DNA of 64,000 nt from Vitis vinifera (taxonomy: Eukaryota > Streptophyta > Magnoliopsida > Vitales > Vitaceae), in the NCBI RefSeq assembly GCF_030704535.1, contig NC_081812.1, positions 22,109,501-22,173,500 on the forward strand. Reading direction: 5' to 3'. The notes under the pieces are model-generated. The model saw only the letters and a list, made by a program, of their open reading frames with translations. It was not told the origin of the DNA and did not search any database. Made by a program: the position numbers and the translations under genes. Shown here piece after piece: positions 38,501 to 55,649 of the stretch. How positions within the stretch are numbered: the stretch's first letter is position 1; the number at the start of each line of letters is the position of its first letter.

Positions 38501-38563
38501 TTCAGCCCTCCCAACAGGACATTCCTGCCAGAAAATGTTGGTCGAATTGCCCACAGTAGACAT
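35519..38563 (-). CDS. APK3: Adenylyl-sulfate (APS) kinase, cytosolic type (APK3-like)
   Basis: APS kinase phosphorylates adenosine 5'-phosphosulfate with ATP to PAPS, the sulfate donor for sulfotransferases. Six exons: 38563-38440, 37682-37533, 36889-36771, 36670-36586, 35758-35712, 35617-35519; 207 residues. The start [13 protein letters not shown] matches the isoform without a transit peptide; an in-frame TGA (38590-38588) lies nine codons upstream, so the enzyme is probably cytosolic. P-loop GLSGSGKST at residues 37-45; [18 protein letters not shown] (substrate site) about 63-80; [12 protein letters not shown] and [19 protein letters not shown] follow; end GFLQY. Introns 3 and 5, 100 and 94 bp long, begin with GC rather than GT (GAG|GCAAGA and GAG|GCAAGT) and end in AG. 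Cysteines 15 and 48 match in spacing the redox pair described for plastid APK1. Confidence 0.96.
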
Positions 38564-39648
38564 CAGAAATGTTATTCTTGTTCCTGCTCACAAGTATATG
38601 TCCAAATCAAAGGAAACAACCCAATTATATAAGAATACAAGATATTACTTTTTCTTTTTTTCTTTTTTTAAAAAATACAATGTATAATAAGAAAACCCGA
38701 AAATACACCATTAAAAACAAAAGGCAAACAAGAAAATATCTGGTTCTTTAAGGAAAGAAATAATCAATTGATCAGAATCCATCCTTCTTTTGAAACTAGA
38801 AAGGTTAGGCTGCCAAATTCGATATTGCAAAACACTAAGATCAGGGATTTTTTCTTGAAAAATTAACAAAATTTCCTTTTAATATTCGGTGGATTTATTA
38901 TTTTTTATTTTTGGAAAGTTCAATACAAAGATAATAAAAAAAGTAACAAAATCTAGTTTAGTTGCAAGAAAAAATATTGAAATAAATAAATAAATTACAA
39001 ATCATTGTTTTTTCAATCTTTTCCCACAATATCTTAGGAACGGATCAAAATTCCTTTTCCCCCGTCCAGGTGTTTCTAAGAATAAGAAAACCGTTTTCCT
39101 TTTTCCTTTTTCCTTCCTTGTTTTTTTCCACGAACCAAACATAACGGTTTTCCATTGCGAAAGGCAGTGATTTCCGCCTCCCATTTTCATCCTAGTACAA
39201 AAAATTTATGATCTTGATCAAGATCAAAAGGCATTCCATGTGTTCTTTTGCCTTAACCTCGTTCAGAAGGATGTTTCCTAGCAAGAAGTTAATGCCGCGG
39301 ATGTGAAAAAGAAGAACTGGACACAATTCAAAATTTCAAAGGGGTTGATCAGGAATCATCATCCGATTCATATTCCACAGAACCATCATTTAAAAGATTC
39401 AAAAGAATATTTGAGCTCGGATCAAAACTATGCGCATTCAGAAGATTCGAAAGAGAAACCAAACTGAATTCAAGCAAATAATATCACATTTTCAGCTATT
39501 AATCATAAAAAATAAATGGAAAAAAGACCAAAAAGAAGGGAATATACAGAAAGAAACGAACCGAAGAGGGAGAAGCATGAAGCCGAGAATTCCTACTTCT
39601 GGTTTTTGAATAATCAACGCTTTGTTTTTCTTGTACACGTTTACAATG

Positions 39649-39703
39649 TGGGCCTCTCATGGGCTTGGCCCAAACCCATTTTAGAATGGGCTTTTCAAGC
39701 CCA
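39649..39703. promoter_or_regulatory. Cluster of five site II (TGGGCY) motifs between APS kinase and J protein
   Basis: Within 55 bases: TGGGCC at 39649, TGGGCT at 39660, GGCCCA at 39667, TGGGCT at 39687 and AGCCCA at 39698. They lie 70-125 bases upstream of the J-protein ATG (plus strand) and about 1.1 kb from the APS kinase ATG (minus strand). Clustered site II elements bind TCP-type factors in plant promoters of organelle and translation genes; the assignment here is inference. Confidence 0.6.
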
Positions 39704-39773
39704 CTGTGAGAGGAGGATTTTCATTTTCACTGAACCCTTGCGGGAATTGGGTGGCAGAGATGATTGCCTGAAA

Positions 39774-42276
39774 ATGCAGGCACGCCTTATGGTGGGACCC
39801 AGTTCCATCAACGGCGGTGGTTTGATCTCCGCCGCCGCCAAGGGGATGATCCTCTTGGTGGACCCGCGAACGCGGTCCCATGGTCATGGCCGTACAGCTA
39901 AGTGCCGGTGTCGGGCCGCAATCAACGGCGATCAGGACCACTACGCCGTGCTCGGACTTTCTCGGGCCGCTTCATCCGTCGACATAAAAAGGGCTTATCG
40001 CCTTCTTGCTCGAAAGGTACTCCACTTATATTTGTATTTTTGTTTGGTTGTTGAGAAATGGGAGGAAAAGAGAGAAAAATTTAGAATCTTAGGAAGCAAA
40101 ATCTAACCCTAACTTGTTATAAGATTCAAAGATTTGTACCATAGCTGAGATGCGAAAGTGGAGAAGCTTTTGCATTATAAGTGCTGATTTCTAATCAAGT
40201 CTGATTGAATACAGTTGTATTTTTCATATTGTGGACACAGCTGATATGCAAAAGGGAAACAAGAATTAGTTTTTTGGATTCTACTAATTTACTTGCTTTT
40301 GAATGTCTGCTTCATGTCTAATGAGTATCCAAAGTCTTTGTCGATGATGAGTTAGCTTGAGTGGCTTGGAGTGGTATACTACACTATTTTCTGTCAATTA
40401 TTTGGGGGTTTTACGAATCCAAGTTGTTGAAATGATGCTTGCTGCGAATGAGTGGAGGAATCAATGGCTTTCTTGATGTGAATCCAATACCTGTTAGAAA
40501 TTAGTCAATAAGATCTCTCCTGAAAAATGGTAGCTCGAAGATCCTCAGTGTGGAATAAATCCTTGGGAGGGTTTTAGAAGCCTTATATATGTTGAAGACT
40601 GTAGTTTAACTGTTAGTTCGTCCCATTAGACTTGTGGGAAAAGATAATTTCCAAGTGGGGTGAACATGTGTCATTTGAGACTTGTAATGGCAGCAGACCT
40701 TGATATTCCCAGTTTAGTCTGAATCTCCTAGGTTCTGTCCCAACAACTATGCACCTTGAGCCACTTGTTAATTACATTTTGCCTGATACGAGTGATGAGA
40801 AATTAATGACCCCTCATTGAAATTCGCCCTGTTTATGCTTGCCTTGTTTATATCTTTATGACCCTACTACAGGCATTTGGAGGGTGGTTGTTAGAATGTT
40901 CCGGTCTTTGCATTTCTTCTGGTTAGGCAGTTAAAATTCATTGAGATTGGTTCTGTTTGTGGTTTGTGAATTCTTTATAAAGCATGCACCGACAAATTTT
41001 CCACAAAATGATCACACTCATGATATTATCTTCTCCTTATTTCCCCTTATTAAATTGAAATGACTTAGCCATTGATATTAGTAGATGGAATGTTGGAATA
41101 CTTTTGCTTTTGGATTTCTTCCAGAACAAAGCCCCATTGAGATTTAATCTTTTAGTTTTTTTTATGAACTCTCTGTAAAACAGGTATTAACAATTTGTTC
41201 CATTGTATCTTCATTCATGATTGCAGTATCATCCTGATGTTAGCAAGGATTCACAAGCTGGTGAGGTGTTTAAAAGCATACGTCTTGCATATGAAGTGAG
41301 CCATCCTTTATAATCTTCTTTGATTTCTCATTTACCAGCGTTTGCTTTCAATACAAAGGAAATTGTAGAAACTTCTTTTGAGCTGTTAACAAAATTAATT
41401 AAGTGAAGGACCAAATTTGAACTTTCAAAGTGACAAAGTTTTCATGTGGTGATGTCACCATGGGCTTGGTTTAAACTGCCCAGGAACCAGTGAATGCTAA
41501 AATTTTGACTTGATTGTACTTTGAAATTATATCACCTGTAGCCTCCATATTACTGTGAAATATGTGTATAAATCTCCTTTTTTGCTTCCTTGTTTTTGCT
41601 CAAATTTTGGAAAATTAATGGCAAAATATTCAAGATTCCCATCTCTGCTTTTGAACAGATACTATCAAATGAAGCAACAAGATCTCAGTATGATCGAGCA
41701 CTTAGATTTCAAGAGCATACTGGTTGGCCATGGAGAGGGAGCCAGAACTACAACCATGAATTTGAAGATAGGATAAGAACCTACAGATGGGCTGATCTGA
41801 GGCGGAAAATGCAACGTGAGAGATATTGGGAACGATATAATGCCAATGGGCAGAATTTTTCTGCTTACAGTGAAACAGATGAGATTTTTGAGGAAGAAAC
41901 CCCTGATGAAGAGAGAGGCCCCTTCACTGAAGTGCTTAGATCTGCTTTCCTCTCTCTGTTTTTAATGCAGACATTTGGTTCCCAAATAGCTCTCACATTT
42001 ACTGCTCTGATGGCTTTTGTGGACAGGAAGTTGGATGCTGGATATAAGCTAGGTTATTTAATTGCATGGATTTTAGGAGGGAGAGGTGGCATATTGCTTA
42101 CTTTGTGCCTCTCATTTGCCAGTTGGGTTTGTGGAAAAACCAGCAGCAGTGTAGTCACTCTAGTGGTGGTAGCCATGTGGGTTGGCTCAAATCTTGCAAG
42201 ATATGCTCCACTTCCTCAAGGTGCACTTCTTACACTATTGTACATGTCTATTAAACTACAAGTAGATCTAAACTAA
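39774..42276 (+). CDS. Plastid-type J-domain (DnaJ-like) membrane protein
   Basis: A J-domain co-chaperone with a membrane-embedded C-terminus. Exons 39774-40016, 41227-41295 and 41659-42276 give 309 residues. Residues 1-50 are rich in Ser, Arg, Gly and Ala and poor in acids (transit-peptide-like). The J domain follows: DHYAVLGLSRAASSVDIKRA, then YRLLARK|YHPDVSKD with the HPD motif encoded at the start of exon 2, then FKSIRLAYE|ILSNEATRSQYD across the next junction. After a charged linker (RYWERYNANGQN, DEIFEEETPDEE) come three to four hydrophobic segments between about residues 205 and 305 (LFLMQTFGSQIALTFTALMA, LGYLIAWILGG, GILLTLCLSFASWVC, VVTLVVVAMWVGSNLA) and the end LLYMSIKLQVDLN. It resembles Arabidopsis At5g59610 from memory. 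The frame is open upstream to 39516, but the ATG at 39774 gives the expected start. Confidence 0.88.
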
Positions 42277-42891
42277 ATCGTTTCCTGCTTCTTGTGTAAT
42301 GAATGTTTATATTCATTTTCCTAAAGGTGATTGTAAATATGTCTTTCCATCAAATAAAACTCAATGGTGTCAATTGTTTGATTATAAGGAAATGTTTAGC
42401 AATGCTGATGAAAATTCAAAATCCTTTGTATCAATATTTTGAACCCTTCCAAATGTTATCGTGCACCATCTTGTTTGCATTTATTGATTAACTTTTCCCC
42501 TTTCACTATGAGCACCAAAACTACTGTACCCTTGGGTACTTGACAATTGATCTCTTCTTTGATTTGTTCTATCCTTGAAAAATAACAGCAATGGCTTCAT
42601 CTTCCAAGTTGATTCTAAGGGAGCTTTTGAATTTCTTTGCATAGCCAAACCTGTTCCAAATTGAAGTAAAATGTTTTATTTGATGGATACACAATCGCTT
42701 AAACGAAGAGCTTCCCAGATTTGGTATTCATCACAGAGAAATATTAGTTGCATTTGAAATGTACATTTTGCATTTGCAGAATAGTTCGAAATGTACAGCC
42801 CCCATGTCTACTTCATTGTACATGAACACACACAAAAGAATAGGAAGAATACACAGAAATATTAGATGGGGTCTTTTTGGGTCACTAAATT

Positions 42892-43248
42892 CTAAGAGTT
42901 CTTCACATCCTCATGACACTTCCCCTTCAGATTCCTCCACAGGTACCTCCCACTGGCCATGTCAACAAATACCCAGAACCCATCTGCAACCATCTGAAAT
43001 TCCAAACCACGAAAAGTTTAGGAAGTGAAAAGAGAGGAATCCCAAAATCCAAGAATTAAATGAAATAGAAATGGATTTACCGTTTTGAAGTTGAGTTCTT
43101 GTTTATCCTTAGATGATGATGATGTAGTTTGTGGGCATGAATCTTCAGAAACCAGAGCATTTTCCTGAGATGAACGAACTGTACTCCATGCAAAATACCC
43201 TGCCAATACCGCTGACAAGAACACCAATATGAACCTTAGAGGACACAT
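42892..43248 (-). CDS. Small membrane-anchored plant protein (methyltransferase-related annotation in databases)
   Basis: Two exons, 43248-43081 and 42993-42892, joined by an 87-bp GT-AG intron in phase 0, code 89 residues. Residues 1-22 (MCPLRFILVFLSAVLAGYFA) form a signal anchor or single membrane helix, followed by a Ser-rich variable linker (TTSSSSKDKQE) and a conserved soluble block MVADGFWVFVDMASGRYLWR. The same layout (MCPLR... hydrophobic start and GFWxFVDMASGRYLWR end) occurs in a plant family that is often labelled methyltransferase-related, but it is far too small to be an enzyme and has no SAM-binding motif. Function unknown. The frame is open upstream to 43425, but the leader there has no family resemblance. 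Confidence 0.85.
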
Positions 43249-43612
43249 TCCCCTTCTGCAAAACAAACTCCTGAGAGAGAGGCTGATACTACTTTGCGGG
43301 GTAGAGAAACAGAGAAAACTGTTGCTTTCTTGGTTGGGTTGGGGCGTGCTGGGATGGGTTGAATATAAAGAAATAGAAGACGCGTAGTTGGAAATATAGA
43401 ATGTGAAATGGTGGACTTGGTACAAGAAATGATGTGGGATGATTGTGTTTACAGGGTCAAAAAATGATGGGTGGCTCCACCTACTACATCCATTTACTCA
43501 TGATGGTTGTGAAAGTGTGTGGGGTTCACCCCTCTAATTTTGTTTCTTGTTAATGAATCAGGTTAAGAAAGCTAATAATATTTAGAAAATTCTATACCAT
43601 GGTATAGAATAG

Positions 43613-43900
43613 CACTACACCCAATTCAGTTCTTAGAAGGTATTAAAGGAAAATAAATTAAAAAATGCAAGAAAAATATTTTCTCATATTTGCTTTTATT
43701 ATAAAAAAAATACAAAAAAAAATTAAATATAATTATTAATTAGGAATTTGTGTATTTTAAAATTATTTAATTTTTATATAATAAAAAAATAAAATACTTT
43801 TGAAAAAACATATAAAAATTATTTTCCTTTCATTCTCTTTTTTATTTTTATTTTCTTTTTTTATATTTTTTTTTTCGTGTTTTCTAGAAACTAAACATAG
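43613..43900. mobile_element. Diverged inverted copy of the intronic MITE family
   Basis: The right end TTTCTAGAAACTAAACATAG (43881-43900) matches the 20-bp end of the 32.4-kb element at most positions, and the interior AAATTAAATATAATTATTAA is the reverse complement of its interior. The left end is too degraded to fix exactly. Confidence 0.55.
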
Positions 43901-44410
43901 CCTAAAATTAGTAAGAAGAAAAAGGGTATGAATATAAAATAAAATAAAATGAAATCTATGTATAAATAATGAAACTCTTTTATGATAAGGTGGTATATAA
44001 AAATGACTTGTCAACATTATATGGGCCTAATGGGTAAAGTGACTTGATTGAAAGCTTGCAGTGGTGACTGATCAAGTCTTAGAAGGCAGAGAATTATGGA
44101 AGTTATTTGAATAGGCCCGGTTGGGTTGGTACATTATTGACATCTTCAATTTTGATTTCTTCCCTGGGGGAGAAGATATTTGCATGAAACTAAACGTTGA
44201 CAATTTGTGCCAAATAATAAATTTACATGTTCTATTCTTTGAAGGTTGGTTGGATATTAATTTTTTGAATAATTGACTTTTCTTGGTAAATTTAAAAGGA
44301 AATATTTTATTTTATTATATTTTACTATAAGACACTTCACTTGTGACTTGAACCCGTGACGTAGATCAAGCCACCCTAATGATCTCTCTTTTTAACATAA
44401 GTCATCTCTA

Positions 44411-44517
44411 AGTGTGTTTAGCAGCGATTTCAAAAAACTTTTTTAACACTTGAATAATAAAAATTTTCAAGTGTCAAAAATGTTAGAAACGTTTTCTAAA
44501 ATTACTACCAAACGAGT
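44411..44517. mobile_element. Small foldback element, copy 1
   Basis: The left arm (TGTGTTTAGCAGCGATTTCA) and right arm (AAAATTACTACCAAACGAG) are imperfect inverted repeats around a centre near AACACTTGAATAATAAAAAT / CAAGTGTCAAAAATG. About 107 bp and non-coding. A related element is at 53158-53290. Confidence 0.5.
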
Positions 44518-46030
44518 TCAAAACTCAACATTCAAAATCGCTCCTTGCAAAAATAAAGTCATAATTCAACTAAATTCGGTGATGAATTAAAAGAAAAATG
44601 GAATCTTATGAAATAGCAATTTTAGATGGTATAAATCGGTTGGCCCTTTCAAAGGCAAAGTGGCCATAATCTTTCCACATCAGCAATCCTCAACCTCTGG
44701 GAGGGGACCACAACTTCCAGTGCACAACCCACCCAAGCCCAAATCATTTCCATCATAATAGCCCAAAATCCAAGTACGAACACATTGAATTTGGGCGGCC
44801 CAAAACTGAGGAACCCATATTCTTAAATGGATTTTGGGCCCAAGGCAGCCCAATTGAGAAACCCAGGTGGAGGAATGTGAAAAGGTAATTTCAGCATATG
44901 TTACTTTTGGAAACATTTAGGAATTGTGATTTCTATTGAATCTCAAGTTTGGGAATTGCATTTTATAAATACTCTCATTAAAGAAAAATATAATTATGAT
45001 ATTTTGAAATTTTTTGCTTTCTAAAGTAGGTTCCAGGAAAAATAAGAATCTTTCTACTTTTTCAAAATACAAATTTAGAAAGCATGACAGCCATGATGGA
45101 AAATTTTATCCAAATACTCTTAAAGCTTGTGTGTTTGACCTTCTTCATTTGCTTTTGATGTCTAAAAACATTTTTTGAAAGGGAAAAAACGAAAAAAGAA
45201 AAAAGAAAAAAAAAATGATTAGTGCTTTTCCAATGGGAATCTATCTCAATCTGCTACAGCCTATGGTGGAGTTGGTGGTTTGTTGTAGATTCTGAGGAGG
45301 ATTTCCATCACCAGGTTCTCCCCCTAGTGGAATCCTCATGTTTGGTTTTTTTTTCATTATTTCTTGGATTTTGGTTTTCATGGTAGAAAAGCAAGACAGT
45401 AGAGAAAAAGACACTCAAAACATTATGGCCAACATCTTGAAACTTTATTCCTCCAACATGAATGGGTAGAGACGCAAATCCAATTTTCCCTGTACTGTTG
45501 ATGAATTATGATCCACCCCCAAATTGATTGGAACTAGAAACATCAAATCAATCAATGTCCATTCTTTCTCAAAAGAAATTAGCAAGATAATGCAGGGACT
45601 TTGCTTTGAATTTCTGCAATTCTCATTCATTTTTTCTGTAGAGAGGCTTTTAGTGAGTGGATGGGAATGTGGGTTTGAATCGTATGTTGTTGGGTAATGA
45701 GACAAAGGCAACAAGGCGTGAAGGGGGTGTCTTAGTGGAATCCACCTTTAAGGCTTTAACCCCTCATACATCACTACCCTCAATTGTCATTCTCTCAGTG
45801 ACAGAAGCACACAGTCCCAGTGCTTTTCAATTATGGCCCATAATTTTATTCTAACAACTGCTTTCCAGCATCTTTCTGATACGATGGAGTAAAGGGTTTC
45901 CTGTGTTGCATGGAGGAATACGACGTGATAAGTTTTTTATATCAAACCTTATTCCCTCTTTTGATTCTTCTTGTCATTGACACAAAGAGGATTCCAGGGA
46001 TCAAACCACTGTTTGGAGGCTGGGAATATG

Positions 46031-46118
46031 ACACCCAATGAAAGTTTTTGAATTTCTCATCAGACTCTAAACAAACACCCAATGAAAGTTTTTGAATTTC
46101 TCACCAGACTCTAAACAA
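46031..46118. repeat. 44-bp tandem duplication
   Basis: The unit beginning ACACCCAATGAAAGTTTTTG at 46031 is repeated directly at 46075. The two copies differ at one visible position (CATCAG versus CACCAG), so the duplication looks recent. Confidence 0.9.
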
Positions 46119-47325
46119 ACTCTCAACTAATTAATTTTTGGATAATTATGTTCAGCAACTTCAAAACTACCATATTTGCAGGGGGAGCTCTTTGAATATG
46201 CACTGTTTTTCTATACCTCCTTTGTTTTCCATTCTTTAATTGACATGAGATTCCTAACCTCCTTTCTTTATTGAAATGTTTCTTTAGTTGCCCACAAAGT
46301 TAGTAAGTCAATTGGAAATGCTTTATAAATGACTCAACTTTTTAGTACTTTTTTTTTTACTTCTAAATTTCTAATACCCATATAATATTATTTCCAAATT
46401 TAAAAGTGGGGGAAAGCCGTGAAAAAGGGAAAAAAATATTCTAAAATCAGAGCAAAATTGATGAGGAAATTGATAACAAAAGACGAGGGATTGAAACTTT
46501 TTGAGTATGATTAAAAGGACAAGCATGTGAAGAGTACGGCGCATTTTACTGATACAGTACCAGCATTTCTATGACATAATGCATAGAACCAAACAGGTCA
46601 TATAATTATAACTCCATTGATGCATCAAAATCATCATCCTAAATCTGGGTTTCCTGGAAAAAACTTTTTTGGTCCGTAAAGTAAGGGCTTTTAGTTTTCC
46701 TGTTTCAGGCTCACTATTCTGAATTCTGATATGCAAACTTGCCATCCCACATCCATTTGAATTCTATCATTTTCTTTGTTTCAGAATATGTGCATGGAGG
46801 AGAGACTTGTGTGACCAACAACCACTAAGATTTGTGTGAAACTGTACGGATTCAGTCAATGCCCTTATCTTGTTTCCGTAAAAAAGACCCCATAATGAAC
46901 TTGACCCACAAGTTCATTTCAAACTCTGGGTACACCCTGTACCTCAATCATAACAACCCGTAAAATTTTCTGGGTGTTTTCATTACGGTCCATTTGAATT
47001 TTGTTGTTTTTTGTTAAACGCAAAGACGACAAAAACAGAGCCTACCCAGGAATCTACATCATGGGTTTCTTCTTTAAACCTGTTTGCTGTTGGCTCTTGG
47101 TTCATTTCTTAATTGGAAAAATAAGATGTGGAACATGTAAATACTTGGGGTCTCAGTCTATTCAAAGAAGTGGGTCATGGGTGTATGATCATCCAACTGA
47201 GAAAGTGAAAGTGAAAAGTGGAAATAATTCTCAAAGAAAAAGAATCAGTGAAGTAAATAATTCTCAATTAGTTTGTTAAGAGAGTAGGAGGGAGATTGGT
47301 CACTGGTATGACTATGAGTCTTCTC

Positions 47326-52868
<5,543 letters not shown>

Positions 52869-53157
52869 GAGGGTTGCTATCTGAATAAAGATGAGGGAGT
52901 CTCCTTTGGGACAAGAGTCCCTCATTCTTGTCCGTGTTTGATATGGCTGTTGCATTTTAACTAGTTCAGCAATGGTTTTGTCATTCCCTTTATGGGCTTT
53001 AATCTTATTAGCTGTATCGACAATTTCATAAGGTTTAATCATCATCTCCTATTTAAGGATATACAGGTTGCACAATTTTTATCCCTTATGAGCTCATTTG
53101 CATCCATGAGCAACAACTCATTTCACTTCCTAAGCAAAATGATTCCAATCATTCCTA

Positions 53158-53290
53158 GAGTGCATTTGACTGTAATTTTGTTATAAAAAGTGTTTCTAAT
53201 TTTTTAATACTTAAAAATTTTTATCTTTCAAATATTATTTGAAAAATGATAAAATTACTTCCTAAAACCACTATCAAACACATTCTTAGT
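53158..53290. mobile_element. Small foldback element, copy 2
   Basis: The arms TGCATTTGACTGTAATTTTG and TAAAACCACTATCAAACACA are imperfect inverted repeats around an AT-rich centre. It lies about 290 bases downstream of the GDH stop codon and resembles the element at 44411-44517. Confidence 0.5.
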
Positions 53291-53705
53291 GTCTTTCCTC
53301 TGGATTTGGACAGTAATTGCTGAGGACAAGATACTCTACTCAATGGGCAGAGTGGGTTGATTGGGCTGGAAGTGACCTTGTGAAAGCTTCACTTTCATAA
53401 ATGGCCTATTCAGTGTAAACTGCTTCCAACTTTTGGTTACATTTAACTGCACAAAATGCTTTATCCAAAACCAGAAGTTGATTAACCACAATTTCCTGGA
53501 ATCTAGCCACCATTTTCAGATGATCTGGTAGAACTAAACCCACATTATAACCATAGAATGTGGTCACAAACAATAATTCGATTAACAAACACAAGTCAAT
53601 TTAACGTCAGCATTCAAATTGAAATTCTTGTGTACCCAATGCATCTTGGAATGACAACTCGATTACAAGAAGAAGAGCACTACAAACTATTACACAAAAG
53701 CTGTT

Positions 53706-55512
53706 CTATGATCTCCCTCTGCCTCTGAAGCCACCACCACGACCACCTCTAGGAGGACCTCTGCCACCCCTAGGTCCACCCCTTCCTCGAAAGCCACCAC
53801 CTCCACGGCCACCACCCCTACCACCACCTCTGCCTCCACCGCGACCACCCCTAAAAGCAGCTTGTGGATGTCCCCTGCAAGATAATCCCACATCACACTT
53901 CAATTCGAAACAATAAGACATTCCAGTCGGTTAGAGTACTAGGGAAACAATGTAAATAAAATTTTAGCAATGAATAAAAGCCCAAAAAATCTGAAGGGCC
54001 AAATTCAGCATATTCCGTGAATCATACTCATTACTGCAAGTAACTGGACTGCAGTTAGGTTAGAGCAAAATGGGATGTGTTCTAATTCTCCAGAAATGAC
54101 AAAGTTTGATTGGTACAGATGCATAATGCCATCTATAGCTAAACAGCACCATTTTCAATTCTATCACTAAAACCTACTCACATGCACTAAGAAAAATGGG
54201 TTAATTCCAACAAGCTAAATTTTCCAGCTCATGCTAACATAAAATCAACTAAGACTGTAAACTTGGGCCTTGCTGTATCCCATGAACCTAAAACTGAATC
54301 CCCAGCCAGATTTATGAGAGAGACTGAGCAGATCAGCCCTATGCAGCCATCCCATACATAATCAAAGTTCTACTATAAAAATAGCATGTTATGTCTCTCT
54401 CTTATGTTGAGGAAGGTCCTTGCTAAACAATTACATCCTAATACACATACCAAAAGAAAGAAACGAGGAAGAAAAAGGAAGAAAGCACATTATTTGAGCT
54501 ATTCCATTAAGCCAAATCATATATTAGGTTCTTGACCACAAAATTTGCGGCAGTCATATAGAGCCTTGAAGTCACCAAACAGTCTATCATAATTACAAAT
54601 CAAGAAGAAAAGGGTATACAACAAGTAATTTTCTGAGTTAAACTATGAAAATACTGGCATTTGGAGACTTTTTAAGTCAACTAACTCAGAAAAAATTCAA
54701 TCTCGTATGCCCACTTTGATCATAATTGGGGAGAGAGTAATGTAGCATGATAAAAATATAGATTTCACACAAGGGAATCTCATCAGTTGTAACCCAAGCT
54801 ATGTCAAAGGGATACACAAATCTAGAGAACAAAACGTACGAAAGAAGAGCAAACATACTTGGGTTGGGGAAGAAATCTCTCCAAGGGCAAAAGCTTGGCA
54901 GGATCAATGAAGAACTTATCACCGGATGAATATGAAGTGGCCACGATCCCTTCCATCATTTTAATAGAGAAATACTGCCATAATAAAACAAGAACTAGAT
55001 CAAACCCCTGAACCAAACATGATCTACAAACCAAAACTAGAGAATAAAATGTAGGAGAACGCTGGCTACTCACAGACTCATTGATGGGGCCGAAGATTTC
55101 ATCAACTTTCCCTATCTGGGTCTTGTTCTGCAGATAAATTGGAGCATTAAAGTAGGGTATCTTCGCATTTGTGAGCCTTGTCACTGCATCACCCTCACAA
55201 GCATGTAGGAATGTGGAAACCTCTACATACAGAAACGACAGTTGGATTTTTAGAAACAAAGGCAACAGAGGAAGTACCAAAAATTTATAAAAAAAATAAA
55301 AATAGAAATAGAAATTTTATTCATTTTTCTTTCTATTTTCCTACATTTTATCGAGCAAAACGAAAAGCGAAAAACGAACCTACGACTTCGGAAGGGGGGC
55401 CTTCATCGCGAAATCCACCGCGGCCACCACCGAAGCGGCCACCACCGAAGCGACCACCCCTACCCCCGTCTCGGCCCCTGAAACCACCGCCTCTCCCTCT
55501 TGGAGGTCTCAT
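53706..55512 (-). CDS. GAR1: H/ACA snoRNP subunit GAR1
   Basis: Core protein of H/ACA ribonucleoprotein particles, which direct pseudouridylation of rRNA and snRNA in the nucleolus. Four exons, 55512-55380, 55222-55074, 54974-54859 and 53874-53706, code 188 residues. Layout: N-terminal Gly/Arg-rich (GAR) region ([20 protein letters not shown] and on to about residue 36), central Gar1 fold ([58 protein letters not shown], then [20 protein letters not shown]) from about 45 to 135, and a C-terminal GAR region of RGG/RGGG repeats that ends FRGRGRS. Flanking GAR domains are the hallmark of GAR1; the first exon codes one and the last exon the other. The Gly/Arg repeats make the DNA a GC-rich simple repeat (53709-53860 and 55390-55500). 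A telo-box lies in the leader. Confidence 0.96.
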
Positions 55513-55594
55513 GGTCCACTGATCAACCAAAAGTAGGAGATGAGAGGAGTTGAGGAAAAATGATGATGGCAAGTAGCAGCGCGGGTGACTAAGG

Positions 55595-55604
55595 TTTAGG
55601 GTTT
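55595..55604 (-). promoter_or_regulatory. Telo-box (AAACCCTAAA) upstream of GAR1
   Basis: Minus-strand AAACCCTAAA lies 83-92 bases before the GAR1 ATG. Telo-boxes are common near the transcription start of plant ribosome-biogenesis and ribosomal-protein genes, which fits GAR1. Confidence 0.6.
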
Positions 55605-55649
55605 AAGCGGGTGTGGTGGTCTTCATCTAAGGCTTAAATTACTATAATG

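Larger units (their letters stand above)
43440..47300. other. Spacer with repeats and no supported gene
   Basis: The stretch 43640-43900 is a diverged, inverted copy of the MITE found in GluTRBP intron 2. About 44411-44517 is a small foldback element. About 46031-46118 is a 44-bp tandem duplication. Between these, several frames of 65-90 codons exist on both strands but none has protein character or neighbours that would make exons. Confidence 0.5.

Noticed and set aside
2815-38563. A sulfur-assimilation gene cluster formed by APRL and APS kinase
   Set aside because: They are about 30 kb apart with unrelated genes between, and APRLs are not APS reductases; co-location is most likely chance.
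39516-39773. Upstream in-frame extension of the J protein (86 codons)
   Set aside because: It covers the site II motif cluster and has no transit-peptide or conserved character; the ATG at 39774 fits the family better.
40895-41225. Possible ancient tandem duplication in J-protein intron 1
   Set aside because: Two stretches about 195 bases apart share short phrases (CATTGAGATT, TTTATAAA-like, TCATGA), but too few positions agree by eye to claim it.
53690-53896. Val/Glu-rich frame of 68 codons over the last GAR1 exon
   Set aside because: A shifted-frame shadow of the Gly/Arg repeat coding sequence.
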